Shown piece after piece: positions 15,858-24,047 of a stretch of 64,000 nt of DNA; within the stretch, counting starts at the first letter, position 1, and every line of letters starts with the position of its first letter. A model generated the notes under the pieces. The model was not told the origin of the DNA, ran no database searches, and saw only the letters and a list, made by a program, of their open reading frames with translations. The stretch covers positions 5,766,001 through 5,830,000 of the forward strand of contig NZ_CP109130.1 in assembly GCF_035917975.1 (NCBI RefSeq), read 5' to 3'. The position numbers and the translations under genes are program-made. The stretch comes from Streptosporangium sp. NBC_01756 (GTDB taxonomy: Bacteria > Actinomycetota > Actinomycetes > Streptosporangiales > Streptosporangiaceae).

Positions 15858-18779
15858 TCAGTTGATCGTCACGATCGTGCCGGCCCCGTTGGGGTAGCCG
15901 ATGTAGCCGGTCGCCGTCCGGTCCGGCTGGCCGGACCAGGTGGCCGTCAGCGGGAACGTCGTTCCCGGCGTGACCTTCGGTCTGTCGGGCGTCACCGTCA
16001 GCGCGCCGGACCCGGAGTCGGCGCCCACGACGTTGATCTGCGTGCTGAACGGCGTGTCGGCGCTCCCGAAGGTGAGCACGGACAGGGTGTACCTGCCGGG
16101 CCTGGGGTTGGCCAGGACCGCGCGGTAGTCCTCCCACGAGGTGACCCAGGCCAGGCCCTGCGCCGCGCCGCCCTCGGTGTAGCCCAGGATGGCGCCGACC
16201 TCCGTCGCCGGGTCACCGGGGATGAGCTTGAAGGAGACGGCCTTGGCGCCTTCGGGCACGACGACGGAGACTTCCTTGCCCCAGATGTCGCCGGGACTCA
16301 CGGTGCCGGGCACCGGGTCGGCGGAGACGGGGCCGTAGGCCTTGACCGGGAACTTCGACACGCCGGGGGTCACGTCGAAGGTGAGCGAGCCCTGCGGGCC
16401 CGTGCCCTTGACCTCGGCGGGCGCCTTGGCACTCAGCGGGGTGACCATCACGGGGCTGCGGACGGCGGTGTCCTTGCCCTGCCAGGTCAGCGAGCCGACG
16501 ATGGCGTCGCCGCCGGTCTGGGGCGTCATCTCCATGGCGACGGTGAACTCCTTGGTCTCATCCGCCTTCTTGAAGACCAGCGTGGAGGGCTTGACCTTGG
16601 TCTTGATGCCCGGCAGGTCGACGGCCGCGTGGTAGACGCCGGGGGTCAGCGCCGTGACCCTGCGGGTGAGGGTCCTTGAGCCGAACAGGGCGCCGACCGC
16701 GATGCTGGGGTAGTTCAGGTCGCTGGTGGCGACGGGCGCGGCGCCGGTGCCGGTCTTGACGCCCAGCCCTTCCAGGTACCCGTACCAGTCCTGGGCCGCG
16801 GCGTCGTAGACCAGGCCGGGCTTCAGCATGCGGGCGGGGTCGACGTGACCCGAGCCCTGCGCGAAGAGGTCGGGCGTCTTGGTGTCGTAGGCGGTGGTCA
16901 TCATCGCCGACTTCACGGCGGCGGGCGACAGGAGCGGGTTCGTGCCCAGGTACAGGGCGGCCAGACCGGCGATGTGCGGGGTGGCCATCGAGGTGCCGGA
17001 GTAGAAGTCGAAGTCCTTGCCCTGGTTTCCGGGGGGCGCGACGGCGGCGAGGATCGACACGCCGGGGGCGGCGATGTCGGGCTTGATCAGGTCGCCGTTG
17101 TTGCTGAGGGAGGGGCCGCGCGAGGAGAAGCTGGCGATCTGCGGGTATTCGGCACCCTCGGTGGAGGAGGCGGGGAGCAGCGTCACCGTCGCGCCGGGGG
17201 TGGCGGCGTAGGCGAGGACCTTCTCGGTGTCGGGGGTGTTGATGTGCACGGTCGGTACGGCGTGCACGTCGGCGCCGGTGTCCTGGTCGCTGGGGTTGCC
17301 CAGCACCATGCCCACGCCGCCGGCGCGCTTGACCTCGGCGGACTTGTCCACGCGCGCGGTGACGCCGCGCACGCAGTAGATGACCTTCCCGGCGGCCTTG
17401 GCCGGGTCCAGCGACCCCTCCGCGCAGATCTGGGCGTCGGAGTCGGTGGCGGCGGCGTTCTTCACCGACACCGAGGTGGCCAGCGGCTTGGGCCCGAACG
17501 GCGCGCTGACGGTGGTGCTGGCACCGCGGAAGGTGCTGCCGTCGCCCAGTCGCACGTCGGCCAGGTAGGGGGCGACGGTGCTCGCGGCGACGGTGGTCGT
17601 CCACGGGGCGGTGTTGTCCAGGGTGGAGGCGTCGGGGCCGGAGTTGCCGCCCGCCGTGGCCACGAAGACACCGGCGTCCGCGGCGGCCAGGAAGGCCAGC
17701 TGGACCGGGTCGTCGGTGGCGGACTCGACCTGACCGCCGACCGAGTAGTTGATCACGTCGACGCCGTCGGCGACGGCCTGGTCGATGGCCTCGATGATGT
17801 CGGAGGTATAGCCGGTGCTTCCGTCCGGGCCTTCCCACAGCGCCTTGTAGACGGAGACGGCCGCTCCGGGTGCGACGCCGGAGATCTGGCCGAAGTCGAT
17901 GCCGTTCGCGGTGGCGGGGACGGCGTGGTTGCCCGCGGCGGTACTCGCGGTGTGGGAGCCGTGCCCGCCCCGGTCGCGCGGCGAGGCGTACTCGCCGGTG
18001 GTGGCGGGGTCGTTGGCGTTCAGCCAGGCCTTGCCGAAGTACCTGGCACTGACCAGCTTCTGATTGCACAGATCGGCGGTGAACTCCGTGCCGGTCTCGC
18101 ACAGGCCGGTGAAGGTGGAGCCGTCGGCCTTCTTCATGACCGTGGCCGTCCCCTGGCGGTAGGGCCGGTAGGGGTCGGCGGCGGTGGGCGCCTCGGTGCC
18201 GAGCGAGGGGCCGGCGAAGGAGGGGTTCTCCGGCCAGACACCGGTGTCGATGACGCCGACCACGATGCCCTTGCCCGCCTTGGCGGTGCCGCCGAGCGAG
18301 GCCCACACGCCCTTGTCACCTGACAGGCCGAGGAAGTCGCTGGAGTTGCGGTCGTCCAGAGCCTTGCGCAGGGTGTCCTGGACGACGGACACGACGCCGC
18401 CCGTCCGGTGCAGCCGCAGCGCCTGAGCGGGGGTGAGTTCGGCGACGAAGCTGTTGGAGGCGACGGAGTTGTGCCGCTGCGCGGTCCCGCCGACGCTGCG
18501 GGCGACCTCGTCCTGGCGCTTGGTCAGGTGCTCGCGGTAGCGCTTGGCGTCGGAACTGGCCGTGTCGACCTTCCTGCCCTTGCCCTTGCCCGGCTTGGTG
18601 GCGGCGATGCCGTCCACGCCACCGCCGTAGGTGGCGAGCGGCTGCCCTGCGAGGGTGACGACGTAGGTGGAGGGGGTGCCTGTCGCAGCGGGCTCGGCGA
18701 GCGCCGGTGCCGCGGCGGAGGTGACCGCCAGCGCGGCGGCGAGCGCCAGGGCGCTGTAGACGCGGGGGATGCGGGACAT
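15858..18779 (-). CDS. Secreted subtilisin-like serine protease (S8) with PA and Fn3-type domains
   Basis: The 973-residue precursor has a signal peptide (cut near residues 28-30), an inhibitor-I9 propeptide (about 35-135) and an S8 catalytic domain with Asp178 (VGVIDTGVW), His276 (GGHGSHTAS), oxyanion Asn379 (AGGNSGPD) and Ser597 (SGTSMATPHIAG). A PA insert sits at about 420-530. A C-terminal region with Fn3_6-like and beta-sandwich modules follows. It is an extracellular protease that probably matures by autocleavage. The gene is monocistronic and divergent from a regulator gene; a palindrome lies between them. Confidence 0.93.
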   Translation of the reverse strand: MSRIPRVYSALALAAALAVTSAAAPALAEPAATGTPSTYVVTLAGQPLATYGGGVDGIAATKPGKGKGRKVDTASSDAKRYREHLTKRQDEVARSVGGTAQRHNSVASNSFVAELTPAQALRLHRTGGVVSVVQDTLRKALDDRNSSDFLGLSGDKGVWASLGGTAKAGKGIVVGVIDTGVWPENPSFAGPSLGTEAPTAADPYRPYRQGTATVMKKADGSTFTGLCETGTEFTADLCNQKLVSARYFGKAWLNANDPATTGEYASPRDRGGHGSHTASTAAGNHAVPATANGIDFGQISGVAPGAAVSVYKALWEGPDGSTGYTSDIIEAIDQAVADGVDVINYSVGGQVESATDDPVQLAFLAAADAGVFVATAGGNSGPDASTLDNTAPWTTTVAASTVAPYLADVRLGDGSTFRGASTTVSAPFGPKPLATSVSVKNAAATDSDAQICAEGSLDPAKAAGKVIYCVRGVTARVDKSAEVKRAGGVGMVLGNPSDQDTGADVHAVPTVHINTPDTEKVLAYAATPGATVTLLPASSTEGAEYPQIASFSSRGPSLSNNGDLIKPDIAAPGVSILAAVAPPGNQGKDFDFYSGTSMATPHIAGLAALYLGTNPLLSPAAVKSAMMTTAYDTKTPDLFAQGSGHVDPARMLKPGLVYDAAAQDWYGYLEGLGVKTGTGAAPVATSDLNYPSIAVGALFGSRTLTRRVTALTPGVYHAAVDLPGIKTKVKPSTLVFKKADETKEFTVAMEMTPQTGGDAIVGSLTWQGKDTAVRSPVMVTPLSAKAPAEVKGTGPQGSLTFDVTPGVSKFPVKAYGPVSADPVPGTVSPGDIWGKEVSVVVPEGAKAVSFKLIPGDPATEVGAILGYTEGGAAQGLAWVTSWEDYRAVLANPRPGRYTLSVLTFGSADTPFSTQINVVGADSGSGALTVTPDRPKVTPGTTFPLTATWSGQPDRTATGYIGYPNGAGTIVTIN

Positions 18780-18889
18780 TGCTCCTCTTGAGGGGATGAG
18801 GCTGCCACCCGCCCAGCAAAGATCGCCGGAGGGGCCGGGGAGCAGTCAACGGCCTGCGAGGATCCCTTGTCGAGATATGGTTATGACAT

Positions 18890-18909
18890 TTTCGGCCATA
18901 TGGCCAAAA
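18890..18909. promoter_or_regulatory. Palindrome in the protease/regulator divergent promoter
   Basis: GGCCATATGGCC (18894-18905) is a perfect 12-bp palindrome, extended by TTT/AAA after one mismatch. It lies between the protease and regulator starts and overlaps a possible -35 for the protease. It is a good candidate operator for the neighbouring regulator. Confidence 0.5.
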
Positions 18910-18934
18910 GGGACACGATTCGGTCAGGTGGCAC

Positions 18935-19933
18935 GTGGAGGAGCGGCGGGTTCTCGGCGGGGTGGGGATCGCGGAGTTCGACGAGCGGGTGTATCGGTTG
19001 CTGCTGAGGCAGCCGGGCCGGCGCACCGCCGAGCTCGCCGCGGCCCTCGGGGTCACCTCCTCACGGGTACGGCTCGCGCTGCGCCGACTGGCCGAGGTGG
19101 ACCTGCTGCGCAGAACCGGCCCCGGCGGCTATGAGCCGGTCTCGCCCGAGGCGGCGCTCGGCTGGCTGGTGGACAGGCGCCGTCTGGAGGCGGAGGCGAG
19201 CCTGGCCGGGGTGCGCACCATGGTGGGCGACTTCGCCCAGCTCTACCAATCGGGCCGGATGTGGGTCGAGCCCGCGGGCGTGGTGGAGATCCTCTCCGGC
19301 GAGGATGCCGTCAAGCGGCAGATGACCGAGCTGGCCCGCTCGGTCACCACCGAACTGCTCTGCTTCGACAGCCCGCCGTACCTGGGCTACCCCGAGGCCT
19401 CCCGCGACACCAACGAGTCGGAGCTGGTGGACACCAGGGAACTGCTGGCCCGCGGCGTGGACATCAGGGTCATGTACTGCCCCGGCTCGCTCGACAGACC
19501 GGGCCGCATGGAGACCTTGTTGCGCCTGGCCGAGGAGGGCGAGCGCTCCAGGTTCCTGTCGCGCCTGCCGTTCAAGCTGCGCATCGCCGATCGGAGGGTC
19601 GGACTGCTGCCCTTGGTGGACGGCGTCTACGACAACATCGCGCTGCTGCACCCCTCGCGGCTGCTGGACGCGCTCATCGAGCTGTTCGAGGTCTACTGGG
19701 AGCGTGGCCAGCCGCTCACCGGCGACTCCCCACCGGCGGACGATCGGCCCGCCGAGGAGGACCTGCTGGTGCTGCGGCTGCTGAACTCGGGACTCAAGGA
19801 CGAAGCCATCGGCAGGCACCTGGGCGTCAGCACCCGCACCGCGACCAGAAAGATCGCCGCAGTCGTGGAACGGCTCGGCGTGACCACCAGGTTCCAGGCG
19901 GGCGTCGAGGCCGCGGCACGGAGCTGGCTCTGA
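18935..19933 (+). CDS. TrmB/LuxR-type transcriptional regulator
   Basis: This 332-residue protein begins at GTG 18935. It has an N-terminal winged helix (about 8-75; RRTAELAAALGVTSSRVRLALRRLAEVDLL), a central TrmB-like effector domain, and a C-terminal LuxR-type helix-turn-helix (about 270-330; GLKDEAIGRHLGVSTRTATRKI). Two DNA-binding ends around a sensor domain are typical of actinobacterial regulators next to secreted S8 protease genes. It probably controls the divergent protease, perhaps through the palindrome at 18890-18909. Confidence 0.85.
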   Translation: MEERRVLGGVGIAEFDERVYRLLLRQPGRRTAELAAALGVTSSRVRLALRRLAEVDLLRRTGPGGYEPVSPEAALGWLVDRRRLEAEASLAGVRTMVGDFAQLYQSGRMWVEPAGVVEILSGEDAVKRQMTELARSVTTELLCFDSPPYLGYPEASRDTNESELVDTRELLARGVDIRVMYCPGSLDRPGRMETLLRLAEEGERSRFLSRLPFKLRIADRRVGLLPLVDGVYDNIALLHPSRLLDALIELFEVYWERGQPLTGDSPPADDRPAEEDLLVLRLLNSGLKDEAIGRHLGVSTRTATRKIAAVVERLGVTTRFQAGVEAAARSWL

Positions 19934-20204
19934 CCTTCCCTTAGACCACCGCCCGGACCATGATGAACGGTGATCTTCGACGCCCCCGGCCACGCGCGCT
20001 CTACCGCACGAGCTCATCACGGGATCAGGCGGATCTCGCCCTACGGCGCTCGGCCCTGCACTGGTCGGAGAGGAACGCGTCAGCTACGGCGATCGCCCCT
20101 GAACGGCCCCAAGCGGATCGCTTCAGCGTCAGCGAGACCCATGGGCGGCCGGAAAGCAAGCGGCTACGGTCCGCACGCCGTACGGCGAGACAGCCTGGCG
20201 CGGA

Positions 20205-20318
20205 GGTGGGTGGGTGTTCCGGCCGGCTTGTAAAAAACCGCAACCAGCGCGCCCGCCAGGCCGGAGGCCTGAAAAACGAGACGGTGACTGCGACGGCCGG
20301 CCGGAACACCCACCCACC
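20205..20318. repeat. Perfect 23-bp inverted repeat with a nested hairpin
   Basis: Bases 20205-20227 and 20296-20318 are exact reverse complements (arms contain GGTGGGTGGGTGTTCC and GGAACACCCACCCACC). The 68-base interior holds a second stem, CAGGCC-GGA-GGCCTG, followed by AAAA. It could be a bidirectional terminator for the converging genes or the remains of a small mobile element. Confidence 0.85.
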
Positions 20319-20319
20319 G

Positions 20320-20480
20320 CAGCGCGCACGGCGAAAACCCGAACACCCGCAGCGCGTACGGCGAACCCCGGAACACCCGCAGCGCGAACCGCGGCAAACC
20401 CACTCGGAAAGCCCACCCGGGAAACACCTCACAAACAGCGGAACCCCCGCAGCACGTACAGCGAACCCCGCAAGCGCGCA
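20320..20480 (+). repeat. Imperfect ~30-bp direct repeats
   Basis: The unit AACACCCGCAGCGCGTACGG followed by CGAACCCCGG recurs two to three times in near tandem from about 20320, with a degenerate copy near 20440-20475 (CCCGCAGCACGTACAGCGAA). Unit boundaries are approximate. Confidence 0.7.
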
Positions 20481-20486
20481 GACAGG

Positions 20487-21302
20487 TCAGCTGCCCCGGT
20501 AGACGGCCGGGCGCTTCTCCCGGAACGCCCGTGAGCCCTCCTTGGCGTCCTCGGAGCCGATCACCGGCCAGCCGATGCCGTCGGAGACCTTCAGGGCCTC
20601 GTCCTCGGGCAGGCCGAGCGTCTCGCGGTAGGCGCGCAGGATGGCCTGGACGGCGAGCGGCCCGCACTCGGCGACCTGGCCGGCGATCTCCAGGGCGGTC
20701 GTCAGGGCCTGGCCGTCCGGGACGACCCGGTTGACCAGGCCCATGCCCAGCGCCTCCTGGGCGGTGACGGCCCGGCCGGTCAGCAGGATGTCCATGGCCA
20801 GGGCGTACGGGATCTGGCGCGGGAGCCGTATCGCGGAGCCGCCCATCGGGAACAGCGCGCGGCGGGCCTCGAACAGGCCGAGGGTGGCGGACTCGGCGAC
20901 CACGCGCAGGTCGGTGCCGACGAGCAGTTCGGTCCCTCCGGCCACGGCGTATCCCTCCACCGCGCAGACGAGCGGCTTCGAGGGCAGCGCGGCGGAGTCG
21001 CGGAGCAGGCCCTTCCAGTGGTAATCGGGGATCTCCGAGGCGCGCTTCCGGACCCGGGGGTCGTTCGACGGGACGCCCATGGCCTTCAGGTCGGCGCCCG
21101 CGCAGAAGGTCCCGCCCGCGCCGGTCAGCACGGCGACGCGGACCTCGGGCTCGTCGGAGACGTAGGCCCAGGCGTCGGCCAGGCCGACCAGCATGTCCGT
21201 GGAGAGCGCGTTCCTCGCCTCGGGCCGGTCCATGGTGACGACGACGACGTGACCGTCGCGCTCGACACGGCAGTGCGGCGTGCTGATGGGCAGGAGTTCC
21301 AT
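20487..21302 (-). CDS. echA19: Enoyl-CoA hydratase, EchA19-like
   Basis: Crotonases hydrate trans-2-enoyl-CoA thioesters. The 271-residue protein has the oxyanion-hole blocks (TGAGGTFCAGADLKAMG and AVEGYAVAGGTELLVGTDLR), a catalytic Glu region (SATLGLFEARRALFPMGGSA) and a C-terminal AKEGSRAFREKR typical of EchA19. EchA19 is the Mycobacterium tuberculosis hydratase for steroid side-chain enoyl-CoA. ATG 21302 has GGAGG five bases upstream; a longer frame extends through the promoter. It is divergent from the acyl-CoA ligase operon and shares a KstR2-like site with it. The substrate is inferred from similarity and locus content. Confidence 0.85.
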   Translation of the reverse strand: MELLPISTPHCRVERDGHVVVVTMDRPEARNALSTDMLVGLADAWAYVSDEPEVRVAVLTGAGGTFCAGADLKAMGVPSNDPRVRKRASEIPDYHWKGLLRDSAALPSKPLVCAVEGYAVAGGTELLVGTDLRVVAESATLGLFEARRALFPMGGSAIRLPRQIPYALAMDILLTGRAVTAQEALGMGLVNRVVPDGQALTTALEIAGQVAECGPLAVQAILRAYRETLGLPEDEALKVSDGIGWPVIGSEDAKEGSRAFREKRPAVYRGS

Positions 21303-21350
21303 GGACGACCTCCGCTGGTCCGGGGGATTCGACAACAGGATCGTATTGAA

Positions 21351-21364
21351 ATCAAGCGCTTGTT
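21351..21364. promoter_or_regulatory. KstR2-type operator candidate
   Basis: ATCAAGCGCTTGTT fits the consensus AnCAAGnnCTTGnT that I recall for KstR2, the TetR-type repressor of steroid ring degradation, with no mismatch. It lies 49 bases upstream of the echA19-like start, within the divergent promoter of a steroid-type locus. A second imperfect palindrome, GAACA-N6-TGTTC, lies further on near 21405. Confidence 0.6.
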
Positions 21365-21512
21365 CGGTATGTCTCGGCCGGGTTAGCCTTCCTCTGCGTA
21401 TGAGAACAGATTCTTGTTCCATCCTTCCCGTGTCGCCAGAGTCTTTTACAAATATCTAGAACGTGATTCACTTTGGCCGTCCGGGGGACCTTTCGACGAG
21501 AGAGGACGACCG

Positions 21513-23063
21513 ATGGGCACGCTCGGCTTCTGGAGACTCGCGCAGGCGGATCCGGACTGGATCGCCGCGGTGGATCCGGACGGCACCGAACACCGCGCCG
21601 GTGACCTGCTCGCCCGTGCCAACCGCCTCGTGCACGGCCTGCGGGAGCTGGGGCTCAAGCCCGGCGACGGCCTCTGCGGCCTGGTGCCGAACGGTTCCGA
21701 CGGACTGGTGCTCTATCTGGCCGCGCTTCAGGCCGGGTGGTACTACACGCCCATCAACTGGCACCTCACCGGCCCGGAGATCGGCTACATCGTCGCCGAC
21801 AGCGAGGCCCGGGCCTTCTTCGTCGACGAGCGCCACGCGCAGGAGGGCCTGCGCGGTGCCACGGAGTCGGGCATCGCTCCCGACCGGGTCTTCGCGTTCG
21901 GACAGGTGGAAGGGGTCCGCCCGGTCTCCGAGCTGACCGCGGGGCGGCCCGCGACCGCGCCTGCGGACCGTACGGCCGGCACCGCCATGCACTACACCTC
22001 CGGCACCACCGGCAAGCCCAAGGGCGTGCGCCGTCCGCTCAGCGGCCTGGACCCGGACGACGGGGCCGAGCTGATGACGGTCCTGCTCAGCCTCTTCGGC
22101 ATGACCACGGGCAAGGAGAACGTCCACCTGGTCACCTCGCCGAACTACCACACCGCGGTCACCCAGTTCGGCGGCACGGCCCTGCACATGGGCCACACCC
22201 TCGTCTACATGGACAGGTGGGACGCCGAGGAGACGCTCCGACTCTGCGAGAGATACCGGGTCACCAACTCGCACATGGTCCCCACCCACTTCAAGCGGCT
22301 GCTCGCGCTCCCCGACGAGGTGAAAGGCAGATACGACCTGTCCTCGCTCCGGTGGATGATCCACGCCGCCGCGCCCTGCCCGGTCCCGGTCAAGTGGGCG
22401 ATGTTCGAGTGGTGGGGCGACTGCATCTACGAGTACTACGCCGCGACCGAGGGCGGCGGCACCATCGCCACCCCCGAGGGCTGGAAGAAGCACCCCGGCA
22501 CCGTCGGCACCGCCTGGCCGATCAGTGAGCTGCTCATCGTGGACGAGAACCTCCAGCCGGTCCCGACCGGCACGCCGGGCACGATCTACATGAAGATGAT
22601 GGGCGTCCGCTTCGAGTACAAGGGCGACCGGGCCAAGACGGAGGCGGGCCGTCTGCAGGACCACTTCACCGTCGGCGACATCGGCTACCTCGACGAGGAC
22701 GGCTTCCTGTTCCTCTGCGACCGCAAGGCCGACATGATCATCTCGGGCGGGACCAACATCTACCCGGCCGAGATCGAGAACGAGCTGATGGTCCACCCGA
22801 AGATCGCCGATGTGGCGGTGTTCGGCATCCCCGACGAGGAGTGGGGCGAGCAGATCAAGGCGGTGGTCGAGCCCGCTACTGGTGTCGCCCCCTCGCCCGA
22901 GCTCGCCGCGGAGCTCATCGAATCGCTCAAGGGCCGCCTGTCGAAGATGAAGTGGCCCAGGTCCGTCGACTTCATCGAGGAGATGCCGCGCGAGCCCAAC
23001 GGCAAGCTCCTCAAACGCAAGCTGCGCGACCCGTACTGGGAGGGACGAGACCGTGCGATCTGA
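21513..23063 (+). CDS. Acyl-CoA synthetase (FadD family, ANL superfamily)
   Basis: The 516-residue ligase makes an acyl-adenylate and transfers it to CoA. It has the P-loop YTSGTTGKPKGV, A5 motif YYAATEGGG, GDIGYLDEDGFLFLCDR (A7/A8), hinge DRKADMIISGGTNIYPAEIE and the catalytic C-terminal Lys in PNGKLLKRK. I chose ATG 21513, where the family fold begins, over a longer frame that starts inside the promoter. It opens an operon with DUF35, two thiolase-like genes and a fadD19-like gene. It resembles FadD4/FadD13-type enzymes; whether it activates a steroid side chain or a fatty acid is not visible. Confidence 0.9.
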   Translation: MGTLGFWRLAQADPDWIAAVDPDGTEHRAGDLLARANRLVHGLRELGLKPGDGLCGLVPNGSDGLVLYLAALQAGWYYTPINWHLTGPEIGYIVADSEARAFFVDERHAQEGLRGATESGIAPDRVFAFGQVEGVRPVSELTAGRPATAPADRTAGTAMHYTSGTTGKPKGVRRPLSGLDPDDGAELMTVLLSLFGMTTGKENVHLVTSPNYHTAVTQFGGTALHMGHTLVYMDRWDAEETLRLCERYRVTNSHMVPTHFKRLLALPDEVKGRYDLSSLRWMIHAAAPCPVPVKWAMFEWWGDCIYEYYAATEGGGTIATPEGWKKHPGTVGTAWPISELLIVDENLQPVPTGTPGTIYMKMMGVRFEYKGDRAKTEAGRLQDHFTVGDIGYLDEDGFLFLCDRKADMIISGGTNIYPAEIENELMVHPKIADVAVFGIPDEEWGEQIKAVVEPATGVAPSPELAAELIESLKGRLSKMKWPRSVDFIEEMPREPNGKLLKRKLRDPYWEGRDRAI

Positions 23064-23076
23064 GAACGGCGTCACC

Positions 23077-23148
23077 GGACACCGGCATCCGCCAGGAGAC
23101 GGACCCCTGCATCCGGCGGGAGCGGGACACCGGCATCCGACGGGAGAG
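23077..23148 (+). repeat. Three tandem 24-bp units in the ligase-DUF35 spacer
   Basis: Units 23077-23100, 23101-23124 and 23125-23148 are all 24 bases and share the pattern GGACaCCgGCATCCGnCGGG. They fill almost the whole gap between the ligase and DUF35 genes. Confidence 0.85.
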
Positions 23149-23159
23149 GGGCGGCGCGG

Positions 23160-24047
23160 ATGACGCTGGAAGCGCGGCACGTGCTGGAGTTCCCCGGCGG
23201 CTACACCCGCACGACCGGCCCGGTGATCGGGCGGTTCCTCACCGAACTGCGGGACGGGCGTGTCGTCGGGGTCCGTACGGCGGCGGGCCGGACGCTGGTT
23301 CCCCCGCTGGAGTACGACCCCGACACCGGTGACGCCGTCACCGGGGACTTCGTCGAGGTCGGCCCGGCGGGGACGGTCGAGAGCTGGGCGTGGGTGCACA
23401 CCCCGCGAAAGGGCCACCCGCTGGACCGGCCGTTCGCCTGGGCCCTGATCCGGCTGGACGGAGCGGACACCTCGCTCGTGCACGCGGTGGACGCCGGCGA
23501 CGTCAGGGCCATGCGACCCGGCCTGCGTGTCCGCCCCCGCTGGCGGGCCGAGCGCACCGGGCACATCACCGACATCGAGAGCTTCGTCCCCGAGGTCACG
23601 AAGATCGTGTCCCCGGTCCGCGTCGAGTACGTCGTCACACCCGGCCTCGCGCTCACCCGGTTCCTGGCGGGCATCGCGGAGGGTGTCTTCGTCGGCTGCC
23701 GGTGCGGCTCCTGCCACCAGGTCTACGTGCCCTACCGGCTCTCCTGCCCCGAGTGCGGCGTCGCGGTCACCGAGGAGGTCGAACTGCCGGACACCGGCAC
23801 GATCACCACCTTCGCGATCAACAACCTGCCCGATCCGCGCGCCCCCGAGGTGCCGTTCGTGTCGGCCTACATCCTGCTCGACGGCTCCGACATCCCGATG
23901 ATCGCCCTGGTCGGCGGGGTCCCGGCCCACGAGGTACGGCAGGGCATGCGGGTGCGGGCCGTGTGGATCCCCGGGGAGGAGTGGACGCCGTCCATGGACA
24001 ACATCAGATGGTTCGCCCCCACCGGCGAACCGGACGTGGAGCTGTAG
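23160..24047 (+). CDS. DUF35 OB-fold protein with rubredoxin-like zinc ribbon (thiolase/aldolase partner)
   Basis: This 295-residue protein contains two OB-fold segments (about 45-125 and 205-290). The second is preceded by a zinc ribbon, CRCGSCHQVY followed by CPECG. DUF35 proteins form complexes with thiolase-like enzymes. In steroid side-chain degradation, ChsH2 uses its DUF35 domain to bind the aldolase Ltp2. Here the gene is directly followed, without spacer, by an ltp4-like gene. Gene order DUF35-ltp4-ltp3 matches Rv3521-Rv3523 of M. tuberculosis, as I recall it. It is best read as the accessory subunit of one of these thiolase-like enzymes. Confidence 0.82.
   Translation: MTLEARHVLEFPGGYTRTTGPVIGRFLTELRDGRVVGVRTAAGRTLVPPLEYDPDTGDAVTGDFVEVGPAGTVESWAWVHTPRKGHPLDRPFAWALIRLDGADTSLVHAVDAGDVRAMRPGLRVRPRWRAERTGHITDIESFVPEVTKIVSPVRVEYVVTPGLALTRFLAGIAEGVFVGCRCGSCHQVYVPYRLSCPECGVAVTEEVELPDTGTITTFAINNLPDPRAPEVPFVSAYILLDGSDIPMIALVGGVPAHEVRQGMRVRAVWIPGEEWTPSMDNIRWFAPTGEPDVEL

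Larger units (their letters stand above)
19934..20486. other. Gene-free convergent spacer with inverted and direct repeats
   Basis: Between the converging regulator and enoyl-CoA hydratase genes I see no protein I recognise. The 180-codon plus-strand frame here is proline/arginine-rich and reads through repeats, so I do not call it. The spacer holds a large inverted repeat and a run of about 30-bp direct repeats, listed separately. Confidence 0.7.

Noticed and set aside
20320..20480. CRISPR array
   Set aside because: Repeats are imperfect and adjoin each other without unique spacers; no cas genes nearby.
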